Below, piece by piece: positions 1 to 5,794 of a stretch of 6,511 nt of DNA. Made by a program: the position numbers and the translations under genes. Location of the stretch: NCBI GenBank assembly GCA_030613605.1, contig JAUWLO010000116.1, positions 1 through 6,511 of the forward strand, in the 5' to 3' direction. This stretch comes from Gammaproteobacteria bacterium (GTDB taxonomy: Bacteria; Pseudomonadota; Gammaproteobacteria; SZUA-152). Every line of letters begins with the position of its first letter. Position 1 is the stretch's first letter. The notes beneath the pieces are model-generated. The model searched no databases, had not been told where the DNA came from, and saw only the letters and a list, made by a program, of their open reading frames with translations.

Positions 1-660
1 CACCTGTGGCCACAGCGAAGCACCATTATCGTCGGCGGGTGGCAGTGCGGGTGCTTCTTCCGGTTTGAGTTTGGCACGCACCAGTACGTAAATAATGAAT
101 AGGGAAATAAGCAATAGCCCGGGTGTGACCGCTGCCATGAATAGCCGGCCCACGGGTACGCCGATGACGTCGCCCAGTAGTACCAGAATAATACTGGGGG
201 GGATGATTTGACCCAGGGTTCCCGAGGCGGCGATGGTGCCAGTGGCCAGTTCCGGTTTGTAACCGTGGCGCAACATAACGGGTAAGGCGATCACTGCCAT
301 GGTGACTACCGTTGCCCCTACTACGCCGGTAGTAGCGGCCAGTAGTGCGCCGACCAGTACAATGGAAACACCCATGCCGCCGCGTACTTTTCCGAACAGC
401 CGCGCCATGGTTTCCAGCAACTCTTCAGCGATGCCGGATTTTTCCAGTGTCACACCCATGAACACAAACAGCGGTACGGCAATAAGGGTAAAGTTGGTCA
501 TCACCCCCCAGATGCGCAACGGCAGCAAATTGAAAAAATCCAGCCCAAGAGAAATGCCACCAAACAGCAATGCAACTGCACCTAATGTAAACGCAACCGG
601 ATAACCCAGCATTAGCAGGGCGACGGCAGCCGCCAGCATGACCAGCGCCCAGATTTCCAT
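1..660 (-). CDS. dctM: TRAP transporter large permease (DctM family), N-terminal 220 codons, cut by window edge
   Basis: This is the large membrane subunit of a tripartite ATP-independent periplasmic (TRAP) transporter, which imports organic acids or related solutes across the inner membrane using an ion gradient. The frame stays open from the ATG at 660 to base 1, giving 220 codons; the family is usually about 430 residues, so roughly half is missing. Visible family signatures are a hydrophobic N-terminus with GYPVAFTLG (residues 19-27), the stretch around NFTLIAVPLFVFMG (56-69), ATTGVVGATVV (109-119) and ASGTLGQIIPPSI (145-157). The ATG overlaps the dctQ stop by one base (TAATG), so translation is probably coupled; the upstream purine-rich tract is only a weak ribosome site. 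The substrate cannot be read from the sequence. The symbol is a family label, not proof of dicarboxylate transport. Confidence 0.93.
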   Translation of the reverse strand, partial: MEIWALVMLAAAVALLMLGYPVAFTLGAVALLFGGISLGLDFFNLLPLRIWGVMTNFTLIAVPLFVFMGVTLEKSGIAEELLETMARLFGKVRGGMGVSIVLVGALLAATTGVVGATVVTMAVIALPVMLRHGYKPELATGTIAASGTLGQIIPPSIILVLLGDVIGVPVGRLFMAAVTPGLLLISLFIIYVLVRAKLKPEEAPALPPADDNGASLWPQV

Positions 661-1214
661 TAGCTTTCTTTTTCCACAGGGTTTTCAGCAGGGGCTTTTA
701 TCTGGTTTCCCCTTATAACAACAATGGAGCGCAACATATGGGCGATGCCTTGCAGTAACAGTAATGAAAAGCCTAACGGGATGGCGCCCTTAAGCAAAAA
801 GCGCCAGGGTAAACCCCCGGGGTCCGGAGAGCCTTCACCCATCAGAAAAGAATTGGTGATAAAGGGAATGGAACTAATGATGATTAACAGGCAAAAGGGA
901 GTAAGAAAAAACAGGCCGCCCAGTAAATTTACCCAGGCACGGCGGCGTTTGTTCATGTGTCGGCTGTTATAAAAAATATCAACCCGTACATGGCCGTCAT
1001 GTTTGAAGGTGTATGTAGCTCCCAGTAAAAATAACAGTGCAAACAAATGCCATTCCAGTTCCTGCAAGGCAACGGAGCCGGTAGAAAACAAATAACGCAT
1101 GACCACGTCGTAACCAATCACCAGTACCATCGCCAGTACTAACCAGGAAACGGCACGGCCACTCCATTCCGAGAAGGATTCAATCAGATTAATGATGCGT
1201 GTGAGATGTTGCAA
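660..1214 (-). CDS. dctQ: TRAP transporter small permease (DctQ family)
   Basis: This is the small four-helix subunit that pairs with DctM in TRAP transporters. The 184-residue length is normal. Predicted membrane segments lie near residues 21-43, 53-70, 95-119 and 140-166. Family motifs are DVVMRYLFST (36-45), W55 after the acidic pair in QELEW, and HVRVDIF (75-81). The GSPDPGGLPWR stretch (128-138) before the last helix resembles one subgroup of these proteins. The only start that keeps the first helix intact is TTG at 1212-1214: an in-frame TAA, the stop of the upstream gene, lies one codon before it. No good Shine-Dalgarno sequence precedes it, so initiation probably depends on ribosomes finishing the upstream gene. 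The next in-frame ATG (residue 29) would cut into helix 1. Confidence 0.93.
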   Translation of the reverse strand: MQHLTRIINLIESFSEWSGRAVSWLVLAMVLVIGYDVVMRYLFSTGSVALQELEWHLFALLFLLGATYTFKHDGHVRVDIFYNSRHMNKRRRAWVNLLGGLFFLTPFCLLIIISSIPFITNSFLMGEGSPDPGGLPWRFLLKGAIPLGFSLLLLQGIAHMLRSIVVIRGNQIKAPAENPVEKES

Positions 1215-1217
1215 TGG

Positions 1218-2375
1218 TTAGAACTGGAGCCCGAGCTGTGCGGATATTCCATCACCCTCATCGCCCGTGTAACCCGCGACATCAAAATGGAATCCACTGT
1301 AAAGCAAACCTATACCAGCTGAAACCGTTCCTGATGTACTGGAACCCGTATCAGGTTCTACTAAATTTTTGTTATAACCTGCCCGTAATGCAAAGCCGCG
1401 CCATGGCTGCCATTCCCAACCGATAGCAGCAATCTGGGACGCAGTATCAAAACCTACAGGCTGGTTTTTGGTCAGATCAATGTTGAATTCCAGTATTGAC
1501 CGACGACTCTGGTATGCGAAGCCTGCGCGCAGTTGTGGTTCGATTTTGAATTTGTCATTCGTCTGGCCGTAGTTGTAGCTTCCCGGGATCAGGTTTTTTG
1601 CGACCAGGCCAATTTTCCAAACTCCGATTTCCTTGAATACGCCTAAATCAATGGCAAATTGCGAGCCATTAATCCCCTGGTTGTTATCAATTTCTACATC
1701 TGCGGTACGTAATGGTTCTGTATAATCGTATGTTTCGATCAGTAAAAATTTTGCGTTAAAACCAATCGCCATATTTTCCATCCAGCCACTTTCGGCATCC
1801 AGAGCCTTGGCTGCACTAACGCCGTTTTCAACTATACGGACGCCGCGATGAGAAAGTGTTGAGCTGTAAGGGTCAGCTGGAGCGGCCTGGTCGTTAGGGT
1901 CGATGAATGGCTGAACATTTGAAATTTCGTAGGAATTTAAAAATACAGCGCCACTGAGAATACGGCTAGGGATTGCCAACATAAAAGCAATATTTTTTGT
2001 TTCACGGTATTGACTACTCTTTATGGCAGCAAGGTTTTTCTGTATGGCTGCCACATCAGGAATATCTGCTGCTTGTTTAAAATTGGCCAGATTGTCTTTT
2101 AGATCATCGGTATCATCCAGTTGTTTGCCAACAGTGGGTAATAACAAAAACCATTCATGTACTTCGTCCGCAGTAGTTAACAATGCCGGATTGTTAAACG
2201 CAGCGGTGCGGGCGCCTGTTGCGACGCCAACTCCGCCCATTGCCATGGTACGTGCATCGTAAATACCAAAAGGTAATGCGATTGCATTTGTGTACAGGCA
2301 AAACCAACCGATTAATATAAGGCCGAAATTTTTCAGCCAGGTGGTTTGTTGCCAGTTAAATTTTTGTTTGTTCAC
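1218..2375 (-). CDS. TraF_2-type outer-membrane beta-barrel protein (often annotated 'conjugal transfer protein TraF')
   Basis: This is a predicted outer-membrane barrel of 385 residues, distantly FadL/PorV-like. The N-terminus is a signal peptide: basic start, hydrophobic core near 17-29, likely cleavage after AIA (31-33). The mature start carries the family hallmark YDARTMAMGGVGVATG (39-54) followed by FNNPALL (60-66). The rest alternates short amphipathic strands with polar loops and ends in a terminal Phe after GLQ, as expected for BAM-inserted barrels. The conjugation name is misleading, because no transfer genes are nearby. The start is GTG (2373-2375) with AGAGAAG about five bases upstream. 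It lies 28 bases after serB and 3 bases before dctQ, so it may supply outer-membrane passage for the TRAP substrate (inference). The function is otherwise unknown. Confidence 0.85.
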   Translation of the reverse strand: MNKQKFNWQQTTWLKNFGLILIGWFCLYTNAIALPFGIYDARTMAMGGVGVATGARTAAFNNPALLTTADEVHEWFLLLPTVGKQLDDTDDLKDNLANFKQAADIPDVAAIQKNLAAIKSSQYRETKNIAFMLAIPSRILSGAVFLNSYEISNVQPFIDPNDQAAPADPYSSTLSHRGVRIVENGVSAAKALDAESGWMENMAIGFNAKFLLIETYDYTEPLRTADVEIDNNQGINGSQFAIDLGVFKEIGVWKIGLVAKNLIPGSYNYGQTNDKFKIEPQLRAGFAYQSRRSILEFNIDLTKNQPVGFDTASQIAAIGWEWQPWRGFALRAGYNKNLVEPDTGSSTSGTVSAGIGLLYSGFHFDVAGYTGDEGDGISAQLGLQF

Positions 2376-2403
2376 TATGACTTCTCTATGTTGTCGTCAC
2401 TGT

Positions 2404-3243
2404 TTACGATACAGGCAAAAAATCCAGTACGGCATCCAGGCCGCGGTACTGGATGGAAACATCGGCCTTTGCACGTACGGCGGGTTTTGCATGATACGCA
2501 ACCCCCAGTCCTGCTAAATTCAGCATTTGCAGGTCATTGGCACCATCTCCCATGGCAATGGCCTGCCGGGGCTGAATATTTAATTCCTCACATAACCGAA
2601 GCAGATAGGCCTCTTTGGCCTCCGCGCCCACAATGTCGCCTTTTACATGGCCTTCGAGTTTATTGTTATTCACGGATAGAACATTTGCCAGCGTATAGTC
2701 CAGATTCAGACGTGATTTAAGGCGTTCGGTGAAAAAAGTAAAACCCCCGGAAACCAGTGCAGTTTTAACTCCCCTGGATTTTAACCCTGCAATGAGGGCT
2801 TCTGCCCCGGGATTAAGTTGCAGGCGTTCGTTATAGACGCGTTCCAGGGCCGATACATCGAGACCGTCTAATAAGGCCACTCGCTGGGTCAGCGAGGCAG
2901 CAAAATCAATTTCACCGCGCATGGCTGCTTCGGTTATCGCGGCGACCTGTGGTTTTACTCCCACGAAGTCTGCAATTTCATCCACACATTCGATATTGAT
3001 GAGCGTGCTATCCATGTCGGTAATTAGTAATTGTATGGAATGTAGGTCGAAATTTTCAGGTGGTTGATTAATGTCGAGCAGAAACTCGTCACGTAAGGCA
3101 TCTAAATCTTCAGTGGTAAGCCGAGTATTAATATCTGCGCGGTAATGAGTTCCGCAATGTTTTGGTTCTGCGCCGAGTTTATTGGTAAAAGCATTTAGCT
3201 GTTCTACAGATAACTGAGGGCTGTGAATAATGAGTGTGGGCAT
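2404..3243 (-). CDS. serB: Phosphoserine phosphatase SerB
   Basis: A cytoplasmic HAD-superfamily enzyme that hydrolyses O-phosphoserine to serine, the last step of serine synthesis from 3-phosphoglycerate. All HAD motifs are present: DMDST (76-80), with D76 the expected nucleophile and D78 the general acid/base; VSGGF (164-168), with S165 binding phosphate; K210 as the motif III lysine; and GDGANDLQM (232-240), with D233 and D237 as likely magnesium ligands. The FVGV/MRGEIDF region (93-114) is the cap typical of SerB. Residues 1-70 form a short N-terminal domain, shorter than in the E. coli enzyme (322 residues) but within the family range. The ATG at 3241-3243 has only a weak upstream ribosome site. 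A 5-bp hairpin (TGGGC/GCCCA, 3263-3278) lies in the 64-base gap upstream but has no U-run, so it does not look like a terminator. Confidence 0.96.
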   Translation of the reverse strand: MPTLIIHSPQLSVEQLNAFTNKLGAEPKHCGTHYRADINTRLTTEDLDALRDEFLLDINQPPENFDLHSIQLLITDMDSTLINIECVDEIADFVGVKPQVAAITEAAMRGEIDFAASLTQRVALLDGLDVSALERVYNERLQLNPGAEALIAGLKSRGVKTALVSGGFTFFTERLKSRLNLDYTLANVLSVNNNKLEGHVKGDIVGAEAKEAYLLRLCEELNIQPRQAIAMGDGANDLQMLNLAGLGVAYHAKPAVRAKADVSIQYRGLDAVLDFLPVS

Positions 3244-3307
3244 TCTTGTAGTGTACCTGCCGTGGGCGTCTCAGCCCAAATTGAAATGAACCTGTTGGCT
3301 GTATCGA

Positions 3308-4219
3308 CTAGCGTAACTCGCTGAGTAATTTATCAATCATTCCGCTGGCCTGTGAGAGATAACCGCCACCGAAGAGGTTGTAATGATTAAGGATGTGGTA
3401 AAGGTTGTAGAGGGTTTTGCGCGTGGAATAGCCTGGATCGAGGGGATAGGCTTCGTTGTAGGCGGTATAAAATTCAGCAGGAAAACCGCCAAAAAGCTCG
3501 GTCATGGCGAGGTCAGTTTCGCGGTCGCCATAGTACACGGCAGGGTCAAATATCACCGGTTGGCCTGTTTGGTCATAGGCAACGTTGCCTGACCAGAGAT
3601 CTCCATGGAGCAGGCTGGCTGCGGGCGTGTAATCTACAAAGAATCTGTCCAGGTTTTCGCACAGTTTTTGTCCTCGTTGCATAACTTCCCGGGTTGCTCC
3701 ATTTTTCTGTGCCAGAGCCAGCTGATAACCCAGACGGTGTTTGGCCCAGAATGTGATCCAGTTATCTTCGAGATCGTTCACCTGCGGAGTGGAGCCAATG
3801 GTGTTATTGCGATACCAGCCATAACGCGCCTGATTTTTATTTCCCTGGCTTTGACTTGTTTGGGTGACACGATGCAGAGCGGCCAGGTTCTCCCCCAGTT
3901 GATTGGGGCTACTGGCTGAAGCACCGAGCTGGAGGTATTCCATCACCAGATAGGATTTACTGTCGGCCATTCCGTAGCACAATGGTTCTGGCACACATAT
4001 GCTATGGCTTTTTGCCAATTCCGCTAGTCCTTCGGATTCAGCCTCAAACATGGCCAGGTTTTGAGCGGTATTGATTTTGATGAAAACCTGGCGGGAGTCG
4101 GTTTTCAAACGATATGCCGTACTAATACAGCCGCCACTTACAGGCTGCGCGGAATTAACGTCCAGTGACTCACCACATGTTTTTTTTAGGCGATCCGCAA
4201 TAATGTTCCAGTCAGGCAT
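3308..4219 (-). CDS. Fructosamine/ketosamine-3-kinase family protein
   Basis: A cytoplasmic APH-fold small-molecule kinase of the fructosamine-kinase family (FN3K, E. coli YniA). Known members phosphorylate the sugar carbon of glycated lysines or free ketosamines, making the adduct unstable and so repairing glycated protein. Visible features are the glycine-rich VSGGCIST (27-34), VFIKIN with K48 as the ATP-binding lysine, an acidic helix around E59-E63, YLVMEYL hinge (90-96), the ARYGW segment (131-135), the catalytic loop HGDLWSGN (205-212) with D207 as catalytic base, and FDPAVYYGDRETDLAM (224-239), where D225 is the metal ligand. The 303-residue length is normal for the family. The ATG at 4217-4219 has GGGG six bases upstream. 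It may lead an operon with serB, 64 bases downstream, though serB might have its own promoter. The natural substrate is unknown. Confidence 0.93.
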   Translation of the reverse strand: MPDWNIIADRLKKTCGESLDVNSAQPVSGGCISTAYRLKTDSRQVFIKINTAQNLAMFEAESEGLAELAKSHSICVPEPLCYGMADSKSYLVMEYLQLGASASSPNQLGENLAALHRVTQTSQSQGNKNQARYGWYRNNTIGSTPQVNDLEDNWITFWAKHRLGYQLALAQKNGATREVMQRGQKLCENLDRFFVDYTPAASLLHGDLWSGNVAYDQTGQPVIFDPAVYYGDRETDLAMTELFGGFPAEFYTAYNEAYPLDPGYSTRKTLYNLYHILNHYNLFGGGYLSQASGMIDKLLSELR

Positions 4220-4406
4220 AAAATACCCCGTTTGTTAGTGTATCCAGCTAAATTTTTTAACAACATTGTCTGGTTATCAGGCAAACATTGATTGTGGCAT
4301 TTAAGCATTGTCTTATAAGTGGATTAGGCGAAATATCTAAGGTTGTTTCTAGGTTTTATCTGCTAAGTGCTTGCTGTGTAATGAGGATATTTTTCTCTAC
4401 AAAACC

Positions 4407-4427
4407 TGTGGATAACTTTGTGCATAA
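4407..4427. promoter_or_regulatory. Pair of DnaA-box-like 9-mers
   Basis: TGTGGATAA at 4407-4415 is the reverse complement of TTATCCACA, the strongest E. coli DnaA box. TGTGCATAA at 4419-4427 reads TTATGCACA on the minus strand and fits the relaxed consensus TTWTNCACA. The two lie three bases apart in the same orientation, starting 12 bases apart. Being intergenic and next to an AT-rich tract makes DnaA binding plausible, for example as a titration or regulatory site. Nothing in the window shows binding, and a single 9-mer match means little on its own. Confidence 0.45.
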
Positions 4428-4438
4428 AATGTTGGTGG

Positions 4439-4462
4439 AAGCCCGCATGTTTGGGCTTTATT
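4439..4462 (+). terminator. Weak hairpin with T-rich tail (plus-strand terminator-like)
   Basis: AAGCCC (4439-4444) pairs with GGGCTT (4453-4458) around the 8-base loop GCATGTTT, followed by TTATT-like sequence on the plus strand. The stem is short and the T-run interrupted, so termination would be weak. No plus-strand gene ends here; it could mark the end of an unrecognised small RNA or have no role. Confidence 0.25.
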
Positions 4463-4595
4463 CGTGACTTGTTAGGGTGATCAGTAAACAAGCTCTCTAA
4501 TTATTTCAATATAATCAATAATATATACTATTTTTAAAGGCCAAAAATCAATATATGTGGTGAATATAACAATATCATATTAGCGTGAAACATCC

Positions 4596-4604
4596 TGTGA
4601 ATAA
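4596..4604. promoter_or_regulatory. Third DnaA-box-like 9-mer
   Basis: TGTGAATAA reads TTATTCACA on the minus strand and matches TTWTNCACA. It has the same orientation as the pair at 4407-4427 and lies on the far side of the AT-rich tract (about 4495-4585), so the three sites flank the easily melted DNA. As a single relaxed match it could be chance. Confidence 0.35.
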
Positions 4605-4630
4605 CGTTCCACGAAAATAGCATCAGACAC

Positions 4631-4660
4631 AAAAAAGCCAGCAGAAACTGCTGGCTTTTT
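4631..4660 (-). terminator. Intrinsic terminator of the cytochrome gene (bidirectional form)
   Basis: GCCAGCAG (4637-4644) and CTGCTGGC (4648-4655) form a perfect 8-bp GC-rich stem with a 3-base loop. It is flanked by six A's on the left and five T's on the right, so it reads as a Rho-independent terminator on both strands. It lies about 65 bases beyond the cytochrome stop, which makes that gene its likely client. On the plus strand it would also stop transcripts leaving the intergenic region. Confidence 0.88.
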
Positions 4661-4682
4661 CTTGCCACTTTTCAGCGGCTAT

Positions 4683-4716
4683 CGCTTTAAAAAGCGCTGT
4701 AAATTCAGATTTACAG
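4683..4716. repeat. Two adjacent short inverted repeats just after the cytochrome stop
   Basis: CTGTAAAT (4697-4704) and ATTTACAG (4709-4716) form a perfect 8-bp inverted repeat with the loop TCAG, starting eight bases after the cytochrome stop. Immediately beside it, CGCTTT (4683-4688) and AAAGCG (4691-4696) form a 6-bp inverted repeat with a 2-base centre. A competing pairing, CAGCG (4673-4677) with CGCTG (4695-4699), is possible. Neither has a proper U-run. They may protect the cytochrome mRNA 3' end or assist the terminator downstream. Confidence 0.5.
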
Positions 4717-4724
4717 GCCTATCT

Positions 4725-5048
4725 TTACAAACCTAAGACGAAATCAACCAATTTTTCGATGTTTGCGTCAGATACGCGAGGTGAGTAAGGAGGCATTGGA
4801 GCGCCGCCAGTTACTTTAGTCCAGTTACCTTTACCGCCTTTTTTGATTTTGCCAATCAACATAGCTTTGGCACCAGCGTCACCTTTATATTTGGCAGCCA
4901 CATCTTTCCATGCTGGACCAACAATCTTCTTTTCAACGCTGTGGCAAGCCAGGCAACCGCTTTTCTTGGCCAGGTCCAGATCAGCAAATGCTGAACCAGA
5001 AACGAGTACAGCTGCTGCTGCAGGAATCATTAACCATTTTGCTTTCAT
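4725..5048 (-). CDS. Periplasmic class I cytochrome c (c-551/c8 type)
   Basis: A small soluble monohaem electron carrier that would shuttle electrons in the periplasm to a terminal oxidase, peroxidase or denitrification enzyme; the partner cannot be read here. It has 107 residues with a Sec signal peptide (hydrophobic 6-19, cleavage after AFA at 20-22), leaving about 85 mature residues. Haem attaches at CLACH (C32, C35, with H36 as axial ligand). VGPAWKDVAAKY (43-54) is the conserved stretch after the haem site in c-551 proteins, and PMPP (84-87) supplies M85 as the sixth ligand. The C-terminal helix is complete. The ATG at 5046-5048 has AAGGGGA seven bases upstream, the strongest ribosome site in the window. 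It is monocistronic, with its own promoter (5230-5258) and terminator (4631-4660). A c-type cytochrome beside polA agrees with the Pseudomonas gene order I recall. Confidence 0.93.
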   Translation of the reverse strand: MKAKWLMIPAAAAVLVSGSAFADLDLAKKSGCLACHSVEKKIVGPAWKDVAAKYKGDAGAKAMLIGKIKKGGKGNWTKVTGGAPMPPYSPRVSDANIEKLVDFVLGL

Positions 5049-5119
5049 GTATACATCCCCTTGATATTTTTATAATTAAAGCAGTAAGTGGAATTGCCTT
5101 TAGGGTTAATCCCAGCTTG

Positions 5120-5188
5120 CTACTGTGTTCGATTTTTAATATTTTGCGAGCCCCGATCTTTGCCGGTCATCGCCCCTCTCCAGTCCAT
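5120..5188 (-). CDS. Possible 22-codon leader ORF upstream of the cytochrome
   Basis: In the long leader of the cytochrome gene an ATG at 5186-5188 opens a 22-codon frame ending in TAG (5120-5122). It is preceded by GAGGGGG with a short spacer. A second in-frame ATG (5168-5170, residue 7) is preceded by GGAGAGGGG. Two start codons with good Shine-Dalgarno matches in a non-coding stretch are unusual. The peptide (MDWRGAMTG..., basic, with no hydrophobic segment) resembles nothing I know. It could be a regulatory leader peptide, an unannotated small protein, or simply a G-rich leader that happens to look translated. Confidence 0.25.
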   Translation of the reverse strand: MDWRGAMTGKDRGSQNIKNRTQ

Positions 5189-5229
5189 GGCACCCCCTCA
5201 CGACGCTGTCATGTGACCTTCAGCCGGTT

Positions 5230-5258
5230 TTTATGCCATTGGTGCCGGCCAGTGTCAA
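5230..5258 (-). promoter_or_regulatory. Sigma70-like promoter for the cytochrome gene
   Basis: On the minus strand a perfect -35 box TTGACA (5253-5258) is followed after exactly 17 bases by CATAAA (5230-5235), a 4/6 match to TATAAT. Transcription would start near 5223, giving a leader of about 175 bases before the cytochrome ATG. It is the best promoter match I found in the window, and the cytochrome is the only downstream gene in that direction. A second, closer -10-like TTATAA near 5070-5075 lacks a recognisable -35. No FNR/ANR-type TTGAT-N4-ATCAA box was seen. Confidence 0.55.
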
Positions 5259-5295
5259 GTTTGGTGGGATGTTCGGTGCGAAATAATTCTTAAAA

Positions 5296-5311
5296 TGCTT
5301 GGAAATAAGCA
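5296..5311 (-). terminator. Weak terminator candidate after the DUF2782 gene
   Basis: TGCTT (5296-5300) pairs with AAGCA (5307-5311) around a 6-base loop, with TTTT on the minus-strand exit side and TTTTT on the plus side. It lies about 30 bases beyond the DUF2782 stop. The 5-bp, AT-containing stem makes it a marginal intrinsic terminator. Confidence 0.3.
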
Positions 5312-5339
5312 GTTTTTACTCTTTACCCGACGAATGACC

Positions 5340-5654
5340 CTACCATTTCAATAATACCCATGAAGGTATTAGAAGGTCTGGAGCCAGCTCATTCCAGCGG
5401 GTTTCAAGGTCTCCATCACCATCGGCGTCCACCAGATAGTAGGGCACACCTTTATTGGGAGTGATGCGAATCATGTAAAGCTGGCCGTTGATGCGAAATT
5501 CACTGATAACTTCATTTTCATCACCCCTGATGGTGACTTGCCCCGAAGATGATAATTCATCATCAATGGCTGGTTGTTCGTCCAGGCTGTCCTGGGCGTA
5601 GACAGGCAAAATAATAAACCACAGAACGAGGAGTAATAGGGAACGTAAGGTCAT
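5340..5654 (-). CDS. DUF2782 family secreted protein
   Basis: A small predicted periplasmic protein of unknown function. I recall members of this family beside polA in Pseudomonas-like genomes. From the start chosen here it has 104 residues: MTLR then a hydrophobic core (6-16), with likely cleavage after VYA (18-20), then an acidic linker (22-36). The conserved domain covers about 38-104, with VTIRGDENEVISEFRINGQLY (40-60) and a C-terminal part rich in Trp. Residues 76-82 read DADGDGD, an EF-hand-like acidic loop, but the Glu expected at loop position 12 is Trp87, so calcium binding is uncertain. I prefer ATG 5652-5654 over the ATG at 5667-5669, which would add five residues: the former has CGGA about seven bases upstream and gives a textbook signal peptide, while the latter has no ribosome site. 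It is divergent from polA. Confidence 0.82.
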   Translation of the reverse strand: MTLRSLLLLVLWFIILPVYAQDSLDEQPAIDDELSSSGQVTIRGDENEVISEFRINGQLYMIRITPNKGVPYYLVDADGDGDLETRWNELAPDLLIPSWVLLKW

Positions 5655-5794
5655 CGGTGATTCCGCCATTGTGCAAAATTATGTAAAAGGTTGATAATCC
5701 GTGATCGGTCTATCCGTTATTCTAGTTCAATCACTCTTGAATGGGCATCCTTTTGTAAGGACCCTGAGATAAACAATAAAAAGTGTCAATTAAC
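5655..5794. promoter_or_regulatory. Divergent promoter region between the DUF2782 gene and polA
   Basis: These 140 bases must serve both genes unless one is read from further upstream. No full sigma70 pair was found for polA; TTGATA at 5691-5696 lacks a -10 at proper distance. For the DUF2782 gene a minus-strand TAGAAT (5719-5724, 5/6 match) could be a -10 box, but its -35 is poor. The minus-strand TTGACA at 5784-5789 likewise has no -10 partner. Confidence 0.3.

Larger units (their letters stand above)
4220..4724. other. 505-base gene-free region, partly very AT-rich
   Basis: No convincing gene is present on either strand. From the left it contains the minus-strand upstream region of the kinase gene (no clear sigma70 promoter could be fixed), a DnaA-box-like pair (4407-4427), a hairpin with a T-rich tail (4439-4462), an imperfect dyad CTTGTT/AACAAG around TGATCA (4468-4492), and a strongly AT-rich tract at about 4495-4585. 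A third DnaA-box-like site (4596-4604), the intrinsic terminator (4631-4660) and two further hairpins (4683-4716) follow. A weak minus-strand promoter candidate (TTGATT, 18 bases, TATATA) sits in the AT-rich tract, but AT-rich DNA yields such matches easily. Confidence 0.6.

Noticed and set aside
299..604. Plus-strand 101-codon open frame
   Set aside because: Antisense shadow of dctM; the composition (Thr, Pro, Ser, Met-rich) is typical of reversed transporter codons and the minus strand has clear family motifs.
669..680. DnaA-box-like TTTTCCACA in the dctQ coding region
   Set aside because: A single relaxed match inside a coding sequence, expected by chance.
1218..2375. Reading the barrel protein as a conjugation gene and the region as a plasmid or ICE
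   Set aside because: TraF_2 similarity is a naming legacy. There are no relaxase, coupling protein, pilus or partition genes, and the neighbours are chromosomal housekeeping genes.
4381..4467. Plus-strand 28-codon ORF across the DnaA-box pair
   Set aside because: There is no ribosome site before its ATG, and the DnaA boxes and hairpin explain the sequence at least as well.
4468..4492. Dyad CTTGTT/AACAAG around TGATCA as a repressor operator
   Set aside because: The outer arms and the central palindrome are out of register by half a base and the intervening bases do not pair, so the symmetry is weak.
4407..4604. Calling this the chromosomal origin oriC
   Set aside because: Only three boxes, all in one orientation, no dnaA, rpmH or mnmG in view, and no strand-bias switch can be judged within this window.
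4910..5293. Plus-strand 127-codon open frame over the cytochrome and its leader
   Set aside because: Antisense to the cytochrome, which has an unmistakable haem-binding motif; no ribosome site or known domain in the plus-strand frame.
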